From the NCBI GenBank assembly GCA_029256105.1, contig JAQSYO010000029.1, positions 1 through 46,634 on the forward strand: a stretch of DNA of 46,634 nt, in the 5' to 3' direction. The translations under genes were made by a program, and so were the position numbers. Every line of letters begins with the position of its first letter. The first letter of the stretch is position 1. This document shows, piece after piece, positions 26,566 through 36,204 of the stretch. Below the pieces are notes generated by a model. The model was not told the DNA's origin. It did not search any database and was given only the letters and a program-made list of their open reading frames with translations. Origin of the DNA: Herbinix sp. (GTDB lineage Bacteria > Bacillota > Clostridia > Lachnospirales > Lachnospiraceae).

Positions 26566-27729
26566 ATGAATAAAATTGAATTAAAGCCCGGTATCTATTC
26601 TGTAGGTGTTGTTGACTGGAATCTTCGTAATTTCCATAGCTATTCTATACACCATGGAGCTACCTACAATGCTTATTTGATTGTAGATGAGAAAATTACA
26701 TTAATTGACACCGTAATGGCACCGTTTTCCAAGGAGTTATTAGATCGTATCTCTGAGATCGTGGATCCTTCTGAGATTGATTATCTTATTTCTAATCATG
26801 TAGAAATGGATCATTCCGGAGCTATCCCCGAAGTAATGAAGGCTGCTACAAAGGCAGTTATTGTTACTTCCTCACCAAATGGCTTAAAGGGTCTGAAGGC
26901 TCATTATGGTGATGACTATCCCTTTATGGAGGTTAAGGCGGGTGACTCACTCTCTCTTGGTACAAGATCTTTAACCTTTGTTGCTACCCCTATGCTCCAT
27001 TGGCCAGATAACATGGTAACCTACTGTCCGGAGGAAAAAATTCTTTTTTCCAATGATGCTTTCGGTCAACATTATATCTCCAATAAGCATTTTGATGATG
27101 AAGCGGACTATTCACAATTAATGAAGGAAGCACAGAATTATTATGCTAATATCCTGATGCCCTTTGGAACACAGGCAAAGAAGGCAATTGCAGTTGTAGA
27201 GGGTCTTGATATTGAAATGATTGCACCGAGTCACGGTATTATCTGGAGAAGCTTTGTTAAAGAAATTATTAAAGAATACAAACGTTTTGCTGATGGGATT
27301 ATGGAGGATACTGCTTTGGTGATTTATGATACCATGTGGCATTCCACAGAACGTATCGCACATAGTATTGTAGAAGGCTTTAGTAAAAGAGGTACTAATG
27401 CTGTTATGTTAGACTTAAAGGTAAATGATCTTTCCGACATTATCACACAGGTATTAACAGCACGCTATCTCGTCATTGGCTCCCCTACTCTTAACAATAA
27501 TATACTGCCAAATGTAGCTGCTTTACTCTCCTATCTAAAGGGATTGCAGCCTAGGAGTAAGCAGGGCTTTGCATTCGGATCCTATGGCTGGGGTGGTCAG
27601 AGTGTCGGTATAGTTAATCAAGCCTTGGAAGAATTAGGAGTTGAAATTATTATGGATCCGATTAAAATCAATTATATTCCGTCGAAAGAACAACTGCTCG
27701 AGATTGAGAATAAGGTTGCTGCTTTATAA
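26566..27729 (+). CDS. FprA-type diiron flavoprotein (O2/NO reductase family)
   Basis: 387 residues: N-terminal metallo-beta-lactamase-like domain with the diiron ligands in place (H78, E80, D82, H83 in SNHVEMDHSG, H145 in LHWPDN, D164 in SNDAFG, H223 in APSHG), then a flavodoxin domain with FMN loop (YDTMWHSTERIA). Such enzymes reduce O2 to water or NO to N2O, protecting anaerobes. The ATG at 26566 follows AAAAGGAGG; a longer TTG-initiated version would include that site. No rubredoxin gene is adjacent. Confidence 0.94.
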   Translation: MNKIELKPGIYSVGVVDWNLRNFHSYSIHHGATYNAYLIVDEKITLIDTVMAPFSKELLDRISEIVDPSEIDYLISNHVEMDHSGAIPEVMKAATKAVIVTSSPNGLKGLKAHYGDDYPFMEVKAGDSLSLGTRSLTFVATPMLHWPDNMVTYCPEEKILFSNDAFGQHYISNKHFDDEADYSQLMKEAQNYYANILMPFGTQAKKAIAVVEGLDIEMIAPSHGIIWRSFVKEIIKEYKRFADGIMEDTALVIYDTMWHSTERIAHSIVEGFSKRGTNAVMLDLKVNDLSDIITQVLTARYLVIGSPTLNNNILPNVAALLSYLKGLQPRSKQGFAFGSYGWGGQSVGIVNQALEELGVEIIMDPIKINYIPSKEQLLEIENKVAAL

Positions 27730-27936
27730 ATAAAAACAGAATAAAATTCTTCCTACTTAACGACAAGTTACTTAAAAAGTAATCAAGTAAACAATTATAT
27801 GTAATATCCTTCCTTTTCGTGATAACATTTTAACTTTTTCCCTATATATGAGACTTTCTAAGAAACTGCGCATATAATATACCAAGAATCAAGTTGAATT
27901 GGCAATCCAATTCCCTTGTAAAGAAAAGGTGATTAT

Positions 27937-28194
27937 ATGCGTATTTGTGAGCTTCGGGAAAAAGAAGTTATTAATTGTAGAGACTGCGAACGATTAGGTT
28001 TCGTTTGTGATATAGAATTTGATATCTGTACAGGCCATGTCACACATATTATAATACCAGGCCCGTGTAAGGTATGGGGAATACTCGGTAGGGATCATGA
28101 ATATGTAATCAGTTGCAGTTGCATTAAACAAATCGGTATTGATATCATATTAGTCGATGTGGATATTGAAAAATGTCTTGTCAAAATAGTATAA
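27937..28194 (+). CDS. YlmC/YmxH-type PRC-barrel protein
   Basis: 85 residues matching the YlmC/YmxH family: N-terminal MRICELREKEVINCRDCERLGFVCDIEFD, a GPCKVWGILGRDHEYVIS core and an LVDV end. Families of this type are kept in spore-forming Firmicutes and are often annotated as sporulation proteins, but the function is not established. Cys-rich (seven Cys). It stands alone with an AAAGGTGA ribosome site; no neighbours link it to a pathway. Confidence 0.85.
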   Translation: MRICELREKEVINCRDCERLGFVCDIEFDICTGHVTHIIIPGPCKVWGILGRDHEYVISCSCIKQIGIDIILVDVDIEKCLVKIV

Positions 28195-28398
28195 GGGTAT
28201 TAATTGAAGGAAATTGTATTTTTCTGTTAAGGATTGATACGATAATCTGTGATAAGTACCTAATATGATATAATTTGTAATAATTTTCTTGACCGTTTGC
28301 GTATTCTTCAATATAATTTAGATATATCAAGTAAATAGTCAGAATGTTCTTCAAAAGACATACGATTGTTAGACTGAACAGATTAGGAGGATTTTACT

Positions 28399-28851
28399 AT
28401 GAAGTGCCCGTTTTGTAGTAAGGACAACACAAGAGTTATTGATTCCAGACCGGCCGATGATAATAATTCCATTCGCAGAAGGCGCCAGTGTGATGAATGC
28501 CAGAGAAGATTTACTACATATGAAAAGGTGGAGACGATACCTCTCGTAGTAATTAAAAAGGATAATAACCGAGAGCCATACGATCGTTCTAAAATTGAAG
28601 CTGGTGTTTTTCGTTCCTGTCATAAAAGGCCGATTTCGGTCAGTCAGATTACCACTCTTGTAGATGAAGTTGAAACCCTAATCTTCAATCGTGAAGACAA
28701 AGAAATTCCAAGCCATGTAATTGGTGAAATATTGATGGATAAATTAAAGGACCTTGATCCGGTTGCCTATGTTCGCTTCGCATCTGTTTATCGTGAATTT
28801 AAAGATGTGAGTACGTTCATGGATGAGTTAAAGAAAATATTGGATAATTAA
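28399..28851 (+). CDS. nrdR: NrdR, transcriptional repressor of ribonucleotide reductase
   Basis: 150 residues, standard length. N-terminal zinc ribbon (C3, C6, C31, C34: MKCPFC, CDEC) and the ATP-cone domain (PLVVIKKDNNREPYDRSKIEAGVFRSCHKRP). NrdR binds nucleotides and represses nrd genes. The start follows AGGAGG at good spacing and a terminator follows the stop. No nrd gene is nearby. Confidence 0.97.
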   Translation: MKCPFCSKDNTRVIDSRPADDNNSIRRRRQCDECQRRFTTYEKVETIPLVVIKKDNNREPYDRSKIEAGVFRSCHKRPISVSQITTLVDEVETLIFNREDKEIPSHVIGEILMDKLKDLDPVAYVRFASVYREFKDVSTFMDELKKILDN

Positions 28852-28860
28852 TGAAAATAT

Positions 28861-28904
28861 AGTGTCACAGTAGATTACATTAAACCGACTGTGACACTTT
28901 TTTT
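28861..28904 (+). terminator. Rho-independent terminator of nrdR
   Basis: Perfect 11-bp stem AGTGTCACAGT / ACTGTGACACT with a 16-nt loop and a run of seven T, 10 nt after the nrdR stop. Confidence 0.93.
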
Positions 28905-28924
28905 ATGACAGAAAAGATTATCCT

Positions 28925-29728
28925 TTACTCCCATTTAAAACCTGGTATAAGAAAATCTTCCAACTTACTGAACTCACGTTCAAATTCCACATGATCGCCG
29001 ATATAGTTTGGTACCGCAACGCTAATGCCTAATTTATCAGGGGTTAGATAGCTAAAGATACCCCATATATTATTTGAATCTATCTGGTCAGCAGCCTCAA
29101 ATCCCATTAACAAATCCTCATCACTTATATTATTCATATAATCTCTGATTGCCTGATTTAGTTCTTCGTTACCCTCTTCCACACTTATAAAATCCCAATT
29201 ACGAAAATTTTTAACGAAATCCGGACTAAGTTTTACGAAGTCCCTTAGTTTTAACCGCTTATTTTCAGTCTTGTCTATATTTGTCGTATACACCAAATCT
29301 GTGGGATGTGCAGAATAAGGACTATTGAAATCAGCTGTATAGAATATACTAATTCCTTGGCTATTATTCGATTTGATAACATAATTAATTCTTAATATAG
29401 TTGGCACTACAGCTGTAGGCGATGGCGTTAATTCCGGAAATGGATTAAAGGAATAAATATGAATTATCTTATTAAAATCTACCTGTATCAAATTATTCCA
29501 TTGATTTCTCTGCTCCTCGCTGCCCCCTGTAACGAACTTTGGATAACTGGCTTCTATTCCGTCCTTATGATACATTTCATCCCTTATCTGCTCCCTGGCA
29601 GAAGTCGGTATTGGAGTTTGTACTGCTCCATTATTGTTAAAGACTACAATCTCTTTCGTGGTCCGGCATCCGGGTATTGTTATTATCATAAATAGTAAAA
29701 GGAAAAAATAGAGCCACTTCTTCCTCAT
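28925..29728 (-). CDS. Predicted lipoprotein, possibly DUF3298/RsiV-like
   Basis: 267 residues with a clear lipoprotein signal: basic MRKKW, hydrophobic core, lipobox IPGC. The mature part is soluble and beta-rich. The C-terminal stretch LTPDKLGISVAVPNYIGDHVEFEREFSKLEDFL resembles the end of DUF3298/RsiV-type extracellular domains, but this is a weak, pattern-based guess. The ATG at 29728 follows GAGGG at 6 nt; another ATG at 29734 abuts that site. It is convergent with nrdR and stands alone. Confidence 0.7.
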   Translation of the reverse strand: MRKKWLYFFLLLFMIITIPGCRTTKEIVVFNNNGAVQTPIPTSAREQIRDEMYHKDGIEASYPKFVTGGSEEQRNQWNNLIQVDFNKIIHIYSFNPFPELTPSPTAVVPTILRINYVIKSNNSQGISIFYTADFNSPYSAHPTDLVYTTNIDKTENKRLKLRDFVKLSPDFVKNFRNWDFISVEEGNEELNQAIRDYMNNISDEDLLMGFEAADQIDSNNIWGIFSYLTPDKLGISVAVPNYIGDHVEFEREFSKLEDFLIPGFKWE

Positions 29729-29734
29729 TATCAT

Positions 29735-30061
29735 CCCTCAATTCTAGCATAATTACTGATATAGTTTATGCAAACTTTCCTGTATTATAATCCGGATGTT
29801 TCATTGCTATCGAAATAAAGAATATAGTTAACAATAGAATGATTGCTCCATATGCTATTAATCTTTAACACAAAAAGATTGATAAAAAGCTATCTTACTT
29901 TTCATCAATCTCTTAATCTTCTAACTTCCTTACTATCCAATATAAAATAATTTTTCACTAATTTAAATACAACAATTACTGTTTATATATTACGTTGGAT
30001 TGGAACAGTAATCCTAACATCGAATACAATAAATTAACCATTAATTCTTGGAGGCATACGA
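29735..30061. other. Intergenic region between lipoprotein and hydrolase
   Basis: 327-nt AT-rich divergent spacer. It contains an inverted repeat (29876-29911, listed separately) and, on the minus strand at 29766-29864, a 33-codon open stretch that reads like the C-terminus of a membrane protein (LIAYGAIILLLTIFF... then KHPDY) but has no plausible start. Nothing else is supported. Confidence 0.6.
29876..29911 (-). terminator. Inverted repeat with possible terminator function
   Basis: AGATTGAT / ATCAATCT (8 bp) extended inside by AAAAG/CTTTT around a loop. On the minus strand the stem runs into TTTTG. No minus-strand gene ends here today, so if it is a terminator its gene has been lost or it bounds antisense transcription. 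Confidence 0.45.
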
Positions 30062-30877
30062 ATGGGATACTATGTAAATGTAGAGCCTACTGTAAATATT
30101 TATGTGGAGGATCTCAATCCTGAAGGGAGAAAAACTATTGTATTTCTACATGGTTGGCCAGGAGACCACAACTTATTTGAATACCAATTTGATCAACTTG
30201 CACACATGGGTTTTCGTTGCATCGGTTTAGATCAGCGTGGATTTGGTAATTCAGATAGGCCACTACATGGATATAATTATGACCGTTTATCCGACGATGT
30301 CAGATGTGTCGTAGAAGCACTGGAGTTAAAAAATGTAACTCTACTTGGTCATTCTACCGGAGGTGCAATTGCTGTTAGGTATATGGCTAGGCACAATGGA
30401 TACGGAGTATCAAAGCTAGTGCTTTGTGCTGCGGCAGCACCGAGTTTAGTCAAACGTCCTTATTTTCCCTATGGGCAGACAAAAGAGGCTGTTATAAAAA
30501 TTATTCAAGACACCCTTAACGATCGTCCCCAAATGCTTCAGGATTTCTCAACTATTTTCTTCTATCGACATGTTAGTCAACCCTTGCTCGATTGGTTCTT
30601 TCAATTGGGCTTAACTGGAGCTGGTTGGGCAACTGCAGCGATTGCTAATACTTGGTTAGATGAAGAAGGGTTATTTTATGACTTAGAAAAAATATGTGTC
30701 CCTACTTTAATTCTTCACGGAATTCACGATGAGGTGTGTTACTTCCCGCTAGCTGAGGCGCAAAAGAAGGGCATTAAGAATTCCATCCTTATTCCTTTTG
30801 AAGATAGTGGCCACGCTTTATTCTATGAGCAGAAAGAAAAATTCAACAAAGAAGTAGCTCAATTTATTGATCATTGA
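30062..30877 (+). CDS. Alpha/beta hydrolase
   Basis: 271 residues with the fold's landmarks: oxyanion region HGWPGDHN, strand motif GLDQRGFGNSDRP, nucleophile elbow GHSTGG, acidic residue in HGIHDEVC and catalytic His in EDSGHALF. There is no signal peptide, so it is cytoplasmic. It is closest in look to the haloperoxidase/esterase-like group with HGWPG, but the substrate cannot be told. GGAGG lies upstream of the ATG; it is a single-gene unit. Confidence 0.9.
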   Translation: MGYYVNVEPTVNIYVEDLNPEGRKTIVFLHGWPGDHNLFEYQFDQLAHMGFRCIGLDQRGFGNSDRPLHGYNYDRLSDDVRCVVEALELKNVTLLGHSTGGAIAVRYMARHNGYGVSKLVLCAAAAPSLVKRPYFPYGQTKEAVIKIIQDTLNDRPQMLQDFSTIFFYRHVSQPLLDWFFQLGLTGAGWATAAIANTWLDEEGLFYDLEKICVPTLILHGIHDEVCYFPLAEAQKKGIKNSILIPFEDSGHALFYEQKEKFNKEVAQFIDH

Positions 30878-31138
30878 TTATTTTCAAACTCAAACTTAAC
30901 AATCTTACTTGCAAATTAAATAAATTCAATTCTGTTTGCTATCTCAGCCTAATGCTATAAAATAAAAACCTCACAAATAAGATATTACGCTTCCTGTATT
31001 TCTCTTATAAAATTACATTTTAATGCTAATATATCGTAAAAATTAATTTGGGTACTATATTTTTTATTTGATATCGTATACAATAGTTTAGACGTAACTT
31101 CGTCCTTAAAAGTGTAAAAATATTGGAGGTATCAGTAT

Positions 31139-32014
31139 ATGTTATTTGGAGCTTTAGAAGCAGGCGGTACAAAAATGGTTTTGGCAGTAGGTAATGAAAA
31201 CGGTGAAATTTTAGAGCAGATATCAATTCCCACCGAAACTCCTTCTGTGACTGTAAGTAAAATTGTAGATTATTTTAAAGATAAAAATATTGTGGCCTTG
31301 GGAATTGGCTCCTTTGGTCCAATCGATCTGGACCGAATTTCAAAAACCTACGGATTTATTACTTCCACTCCAAAGTTGGCATGGAGGAATTACGATATTG
31401 TGGGTAACATCAAAAATGAACTCCAAATTCCGATTGGATTTGACACTGATGTTAATGCATCTGCGCTTGGAGAAGCCACCTGGGGAAGTATTAAGGGACT
31501 TTCCTCCGGTATCTATATAACAATCGGCACTGGAGTTGGTGTTGGTGTCTATATGAACGGTGAACTTCTTCACGGAATGCTACATCCGGAGGCCGGCCAT
31601 ATTCTGCTAAGTAAACATCCGAAAGATAACTTTGAAGGGGTATGTCCTTACCATCCCAACTGTTTGGAAGGCTTGGCATCCGGCCCCTCCATCGAAAAAC
31701 GTTGGAATCAGAAGGCATATGAATTAAAGGATCAAACCGAAGTATGGGAAATGGAAGCTTTCTATATTGCTCAGGGTATCGTAAATTATATCCTCACCTT
31801 AGCTCCACATAAAATAGTTCTTGGTGGAGGTGTAATGCACCAAGAACAACTATTCCCTTCCATTCGAAAACAAGTAACAGAATTGATGAACGGTTATGTA
31901 AACACTCCTCAGATGGAAGATCTTGATAATTACATCGTTCCTGCATCCTTACAGGATAATCAGGGCATTATGGGTTGTATTCAATTAGCGAAATTAGAAC
32001 TTAATAAAAATTAA
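31139..32014 (+). CDS. ROK-family sugar kinase, probable fructokinase
   Basis: 291 residues with the ROK N-terminal phosphate motif (ALEAGGTKMVLAVG), substrate region (DTDVNASALGEATWGSIKG), the second phosphate motif (ITIGTGVGVGVYMNG) and a zinc site (GHILLSKHP...CPYHPNC). This combination is typical of the ScrK/GmuE-type fructokinases, which phosphorylate fructose or mannose with ATP. It is preceded by TTGGAGG. There are no sugar-transport genes next to it. Confidence 0.9.
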   Translation: MLFGALEAGGTKMVLAVGNENGEILEQISIPTETPSVTVSKIVDYFKDKNIVALGIGSFGPIDLDRISKTYGFITSTPKLAWRNYDIVGNIKNELQIPIGFDTDVNASALGEATWGSIKGLSSGIYITIGTGVGVGVYMNGELLHGMLHPEAGHILLSKHPKDNFEGVCPYHPNCLEGLASGPSIEKRWNQKAYELKDQTEVWEMEAFYIAQGIVNYILTLAPHKIVLGGGVMHQEQLFPSIRKQVTELMNGYVNTPQMEDLDNYIVPASLQDNQGIMGCIQLAKLELNKN

Positions 32015-32036
32015 AATAATTTCAGACTAAACAAAT

Positions 32037-32078
32037 AAAGGATAAACGATATCATTTACAGATATGCGTTTATCCTTT
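32037..32078. terminator. Bidirectional terminator between ROK kinase and aconitase
   Basis: 12-bp stem AAAGGATAAACG / CGTTTATCCTTT between two convergent genes, with T-rich stretches following in both directions (CCTTTTGTTTATTT on plus, CCTTTATTTG on minus). Confidence 0.75.
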
Positions 32079-32102
32079 TGTTTATTTATCTACCTAAATA
32101 AA

Positions 32103-34847
32103 TTATTGCTGTTTCATTTTTTCTCTCAGAACCATCTGCAGAATTCCACCATGTCGGTAATAATCAACATCAATTTCCGAATCAAATCGAACAAGTGCTT
32201 TCAATGTAGTTATTGATCCGTCCTTTGCTTTAGCTGTAACTTTAATTATATCTCTTGGCTTAACTGTATTCTCAATCTGGATCTCAAACGTTTCCTCTCC
32301 CGATAATCCAAGACTTTCAACCGTATTGCTTTCGATAAATTGCAAAGGTAATATTCCCATCATAACCAAATTCGAACGGTGAATCCGCTCATAGCTCTCT
32401 GCTATTACAACTTTTACTCCAAGTAAGCTTGGACCCTTGGCTGCCCAATCCCTAGAGGATCCCATTCCATAATCCTTACCCGCTAACACTACTAAACCCG
32501 TATTCAGCTCCTTATACTTCATGCAGGCCTCATAAATTGGCATTACCTCACCGGTTGGCCAATGGGTTGTAAACCCTCCCTCTGTGCCTGGTGCTATCTG
32601 GTTGCGAATGCGTATATTAGCAAATGTACCTCGCATCATTACCTCATGATTACCCCTTCTTGAACCATAGGTATTAAAATCAACTGGATTAACTCCACGT
32701 TCCAGTAGATATCTCCCAGCCGGAGTCTTCTTACCTATTGCACCCGCCGGAGAAATGTGATCTGTTGTTATAGAGTCACCAAACATAGCTAGTACTCGTA
32801 ATTCAGTTAGCTTCTTAATTGGTTCTGGCTTCTCTGATAATTCAGTAAAAAATGGAGGCTTTTGAATATAGGTGGAATTCCCATCAAACTCATAAAGTTT
32901 ACTATCGCCGGATTGAATTTCATTCCACATGACATTGTTGCCATAAATTGTTGCGTATTCCTTCCGGAATAGCTCCGGTTTCACATACTTATGCAGTGTC
33001 TCGGTTATTTCTCTTGAGGAAGGCCAAATATCTTTTAGATAAACCTTAACTCCATCTTGATCCACCCCCAGTGGTTCCTTTAACAAATCAAGATTCATAG
33101 TACCAGCTAAAGCATAAGCTACCACTAATGGAGGAGAAGCTAAATAATTGGCTTTTATCTGAGAATGTATTCTACCTTCAAAATTGCGGTTTCCAGACAA
33201 AACTGAGGTAACCAAAAGATCATTTTCCTTAATTGCATTTGATATAACCGGTAGTAATGGACCTGAATTCCCGATACAAGTTGTACATCCAAAGCCTACA
33301 ATTTGAAATCCTAATTGGTCTAGATAATCCTGTAATCCAGAAGCTTTCAAATAGCCGGATACTACTTTGGATCCAGGAGCTAAGGAAGTTTTCACATGAG
33401 CAGGAACCTTCAGTCCACGTTCTACCGCCTTTTTTGCAAGCAACCCCGCTCCTAACATAACCGATGGATTCGATGTATTGGTACAAGAAGTTATAGAGGC
33501 AATGGCGATTGAACCGGTTGTCATCACACTATTTCGGCCATCGTCTAACGTGATATCTACCTGCTGATCAAATACCTCTTTCAAAAGACCATGCCCCCGG
33601 TTACCGTGAGAAGCTGTCACTGAAGTAATAAATTCCTGTTTCATTTGACTTAATGGAATAAGATCCTGCGGTCGTTTTGGACCAGACAACGAACTGGTTA
33701 CTGCATTTAAATTAAACGCGATTATCTCTGTATAGATTGGTTCCTCTATATCGTACTGATAGAACATATCATTGTTAATTAAATAAGTTCGAACCAGTTC
33801 AACTTGTTCTTCGGTGCGTCCAGTTAAGCGAAGGTAATTTAGCGTTTCATCATCCACTGGAAAGTAACCACAGGTTGCCCCATATTCTGGAGCCATATTC
33901 GCTACTGTAGCTCTATCCGCTAACGGCAGGTTTCTTACACCCTCACCAAAATATTCCACAAAAGCCCCAACCACGCCCCGTTGTCGCAATAGTTTTGTTA
34001 GGCTTAAGGCCAGATCAGTCGCGGTTGCACCCTCTGGCAATTCTCCGGTAAGACGAACTCCAATTACTTCAGGTATCGGGAAATAAGAAGGCTGACCAAG
34101 CATGCCAGCTTCTGCTTCGATACCACCTACACCCCATCCCAATACTCCGAGGCCATTAATCATAGTGGTATGGGAATCTGTACCGACCAGCGTATCGGGA
34201 TATACTAAAATCTTATTGCCTTTTCGCTTTTGACAAACCACCTGAGCCAAATATTCAAGGTTAACCTGATGGACGATACCGGTAGCCGGTGGAACCACAT
34301 TAAAGTTATCAAAAGCTTTTTTCGCCCAATTCAAAAACTGGTAACGTTCTTCGTTACGCTCAAATTCTAGTTTACTGTTTTCTTCTAACGCCTCAAAACT
34401 ACCATAAAAATCAACTTGTACGGAATGATCTATAACAAGGTCTACCGGTACCTCTGGATTGATTTTATCTATATATTCAACTTTGGCTTTTTCTCCATCC
34501 TCAGCTTTCACTTTTTTGGTTTCTGCCATCGCTTCTCTCATGGATGCCAGATCCAACACGGCAGGAACTCCAGTAAAATCCTGAAGAATTACACGAGCTG
34601 GTTTAAACGGTACTTCTGCTTCTGCATCATTATTCCTAATCCAATTTGCTATGGAAAGGATATGCTCCCTGGTAATTATCCGTCCATCATATTGCCTCAA
34701 AACCGACTCTAATAAAATCTTAATCGAATACGGCAGATGCTTTATATCATAACCCAATTGTTCTAAGGAATTTATATCATAATATTCATAAGCTTGACCC
34801 TTTAATTCAAAATTGCTTTTGGCATTATTCTTTAGATCTTGATTCAT
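32103..34847 (-). CDS. acnA: Aconitate hydratase, AcnA/IRP1 type
   Basis: 914 residues, the full length of AcnA. It carries the [4Fe-4S] ligands (Cys in [11 protein letters not shown] and the pair in [13 protein letters not shown]), the substrate loops ([33 protein letters not shown]) and the C-terminal swivel domain ([30 protein letters not shown]). It interconverts citrate and isocitrate. GGAGG precedes the ATG. No citrate synthase or isocitrate dehydrogenase lies next to it, so its role (oxidative or glutamate-directed half-cycle) is not shown here. Confidence 0.97.
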   Translation of the reverse strand: MNQDLKNNAKSNFELKGQAYEYYDINSLEQLGYDIKHLPYSIKILLESVLRQYDGRIITREHILSIANWIRNNDAEAEVPFKPARVILQDFTGVPAVLDLASMREAMAETKKVKAEDGEKAKVEYIDKINPEVPVDLVIDHSVQVDFYGSFEALEENSKLEFERNEERYQFLNWAKKAFDNFNVVPPATGIVHQVNLEYLAQVVCQKRKGNKILVYPDTLVGTDSHTTMINGLGVLGWGVGGIEAEAGMLGQPSYFPIPEVIGVRLTGELPEGATATDLALSLTKLLRQRGVVGAFVEYFGEGVRNLPLADRATVANMAPEYGATCGYFPVDDETLNYLRLTGRTEEQVELVRTYLINNDMFYQYDIEEPIYTEIIAFNLNAVTSSLSGPKRPQDLIPLSQMKQEFITSVTASHGNRGHGLLKEVFDQQVDITLDDGRNSVMTTGSIAIASITSCTNTSNPSVMLGAGLLAKKAVERGLKVPAHVKTSLAPGSKVVSGYLKASGLQDYLDQLGFQIVGFGCTTCIGNSGPLLPVISNAIKENDLLVTSVLSGNRNFEGRIHSQIKANYLASPPLVVAYALAGTMNLDLLKEPLGVDQDGVKVYLKDIWPSSREITETLHKYVKPELFRKEYATIYGNNVMWNEIQSGDSKLYEFDGNSTYIQKPPFFTELSEKPEPIKKLTELRVLAMFGDSITTDHISPAGAIGKKTPAGRYLLERGVNPVDFNTYGSRRGNHEVMMRGTFANIRIRNQIAPGTEGGFTTHWPTGEVMPIYEACMKYKELNTGLVVLAGKDYGMGSSRDWAAKGPSLLGVKVVIAESYERIHRSNLVMMGILPLQFIESNTVESLGLSGEETFEIQIENTVKPRDIIKVTAKAKDGSITTLKALVRFDSEIDVDYYRHGGILQMVLREKMKQQ

Positions 34848-34878
34848 ATAAAGTTACCTCCAAAAAAACACTCTTTAC

Positions 34879-35619
34879 CTAATGAAAATTCTTTAAATAC
34901 TCACTTACGGATCGATTCATCTCTAAAGAAAAATCGGACATGTACTTTCGATTACAATTTGCCCTAATATCTTCGCTTATATTCCTATCTGCATTTCCAG
35001 CTTTCTCATTACGAATACGATGCATGTCCATCAGTTCTTCCTCTGATAACCTATGATATTGGTTCTCATACACAAGGTATTGTTGTTCATAGCGTACCGG
35101 CTTTTTCCTTTTTATCTGGTTCTCCACGGGATAGCCATATACAAGCATAGCCGCAGGAATTGCATAATCCGGAAGTTCCAGTATATCTCGAACTGTTTCA
35201 TAGTTTTCGACGATATCCCCGATATAACAGGAGCCAATTCCAAAGGATTCTGCTGCAACGACAGTATTCTGAGCAGCAATAATCGCATCAGCACTCGCAA
35301 GAAGGATATCTCCCGCTCCTGGCTTTCTGGGATTACAGTCTGCCATACAATAGGAATCATACCATCTCTGATAATCTGCCAGAAAGATTAATACCAATGG
35401 TGCTTTTGCGATAAAGGGCTGGTCATCACAGGTTATTGCTAATTTATCCTTTAATTCCTGATTGCTGATGTTTAGTATGCTATATAACATCATCCCTCCT
35501 GCCGTTGGAGCTTCAAAGGCTGCCTGTACAATTTCGTCCCTAATATCCTTTGTAATTGGCTTATCTTCAAATACTCTTACTGATTTTCTATTTTTTAGCT
35601 GCTTCATAACTTCATTCAT
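34879..35619 (-). CDS. Nitroreductase-family flavoprotein
   Basis: 246 residues. The N-terminal FMN-binding signature is RKSVRVFEDKPITKDIRDEIVQAAFEAPTAGGMM, followed by AAESFGIGSCYIGDIVENYE and a PAAMLVYGYP motif, as in NfsA/NfrA-like NAD(P)H oxidoreductases. The C-terminal about 50 residues are charged and variable. The ATG at 35619 follows GGGAGG at 7 nt; a start five codons earlier reads through it. It lies 31 nt upstream of acnA on the same strand, so the two may be cotranscribed. Substrate unknown. Confidence 0.9.
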   Translation of the reverse strand: MNEVMKQLKNRKSVRVFEDKPITKDIRDEIVQAAFEAPTAGGMMLYSILNISNQELKDKLAITCDDQPFIAKAPLVLIFLADYQRWYDSYCMADCNPRKPGAGDILLASADAIIAAQNTVVAAESFGIGSCYIGDIVENYETVRDILELPDYAIPAAMLVYGYPVENQIKRKKPVRYEQQYLVYENQYHRLSEEELMDMHRIRNEKAGNADRNISEDIRANCNRKYMSDFSLEMNRSVSEYLKNFH

Positions 35620-35750
35620 TCTTAATCCTCCCAAGATTCATCTGCTAATCAAGTTAGCTAACTTATCTATATCATACTCATTTTAATCTCAGTTGAAAAG
35701 ATAAATTTATCATTTTTGTCTCGACTGTAATTGATTTTATTATCATAACA

Positions 35751-35783
35751 GAAAAAGCCCTAGGGTATTTCAACCTCAGAGCT
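35751..35783 (-). terminator. Probable terminator of the agrBD transcript
   Basis: On the minus strand AGCTCTGAGG pairs with CCCTAGGGCT (10 positions, one mismatch, two G-U) around an 8-nt loop and is followed by TTTTTCTGTT. It would leave agrD with a 3' untranslated region of about 235 nt. Confidence 0.65.
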
Positions 35784-35852
35784 CTGTTTCTTTTCATAAA
35801 TTGGTATTATAATAAATTATTAATTAACAAACTAGCCCTTTAAACAATATCA

Positions 35853-35922
35853 GCATAGATGTGCATTGCTTGCCCAATACAATCTATGCATATATTGCTC
35901 TGTTGTATATTCCCCATACAAC
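35853..35922 (-). ncRNA. Candidate structured RNA downstream of agrD
   Basis: Two neighbouring hairpins on the agr strand. The first is GTTGTAT / ATACAAC with a 7-nt loop GGGGAAT (35902-35922). The second is a bulged stem of about 14 pairs (35853-35889: GCATAGA, TGT, ATTG against CAAT, ACA, TCTATGC) with loop GGCAAG. They lie in the untranslated stretch between agrD and the terminator. No known family was recognised; a dispersed palindromic repeat is an alternative. Confidence 0.4.
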
Positions 35923-36018
35923 CTAATATAAAGTCAAGAGACAAACCTCTTATGTACATTTTACTGTCATTCTTAATGCATATCGTTTATTCAATCTAAC
36001 TTTATGTATTCTTATTTA

Positions 36019-36201
36019 CTATTTTAATTCCTTACGAAGCTTTTTTAAATTTATATTCTTTAAATTCTTCGGCTCCTTGGGTTCATAAAAAAGTAATGAG
36101 CAACCCGGACCCCAGGTTTCCAACGCTGCTACAGATAACGTTAAAACTGCCTTACATGAGTTTGATGATACTTGATTAAGCTTTTTGATCATTTTCTCCA
36201 T
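36019..36201 (-). CDS. agrD: AgrD-type cyclic lactone autoinducer precursor
   Basis: 60 residues. Amphipathic N-terminal leader (MIKKLNQVSSNSCKAVLTLSVAAL), a core region ending with C34 and CSLLF, then the acidic-Pro recognition tail (YEPKEPKNLK) typical of clostridial AgrD. By analogy with the Clostridium perfringens peptide, the thiolactone ring should be formed by C34 to F38. An extra basic C-terminal tail (about 12 residues) follows the conserved part. GGAGGG lies 8 nt before the ATG and overlaps the end of agrB, 3 nt upstream. It would be secreted and sensed by AgrC. Confidence 0.9.
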   Translation of the reverse strand: MEKMIKKLNQVSSNSCKAVLTLSVAALETWGPGCSLLFYEPKEPKNLKNINLKKLRKELK

Positions 36202-36204
36202 AAT

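Larger units (their letters stand above)
35635..36018. other. Structured intergenic region downstream of agrD
   Basis: 384 nt. It holds the terminator at 35751-35783 and two adjacent hairpins at 35853-35922 (listed separately). On the minus strand a 39-codon frame (35840-35959) with three Cys overlaps the hairpins, but it has no ribosome site and is not called. Confidence 0.7.

Noticed and set aside
27730..27936. Sigma-G/sigma-E promoter for the YlmC/YmxH gene (CATATAA near 27871)
   Set aside because: No -35 element at a fitting distance; the -10-like string is too common in this DNA.
35840..35959. 39-codon minus-strand frame with three Cys downstream of agrD
   Set aside because: It has no ribosome site and overlaps strong hairpins that are open in both strands; more likely structured non-coding DNA.
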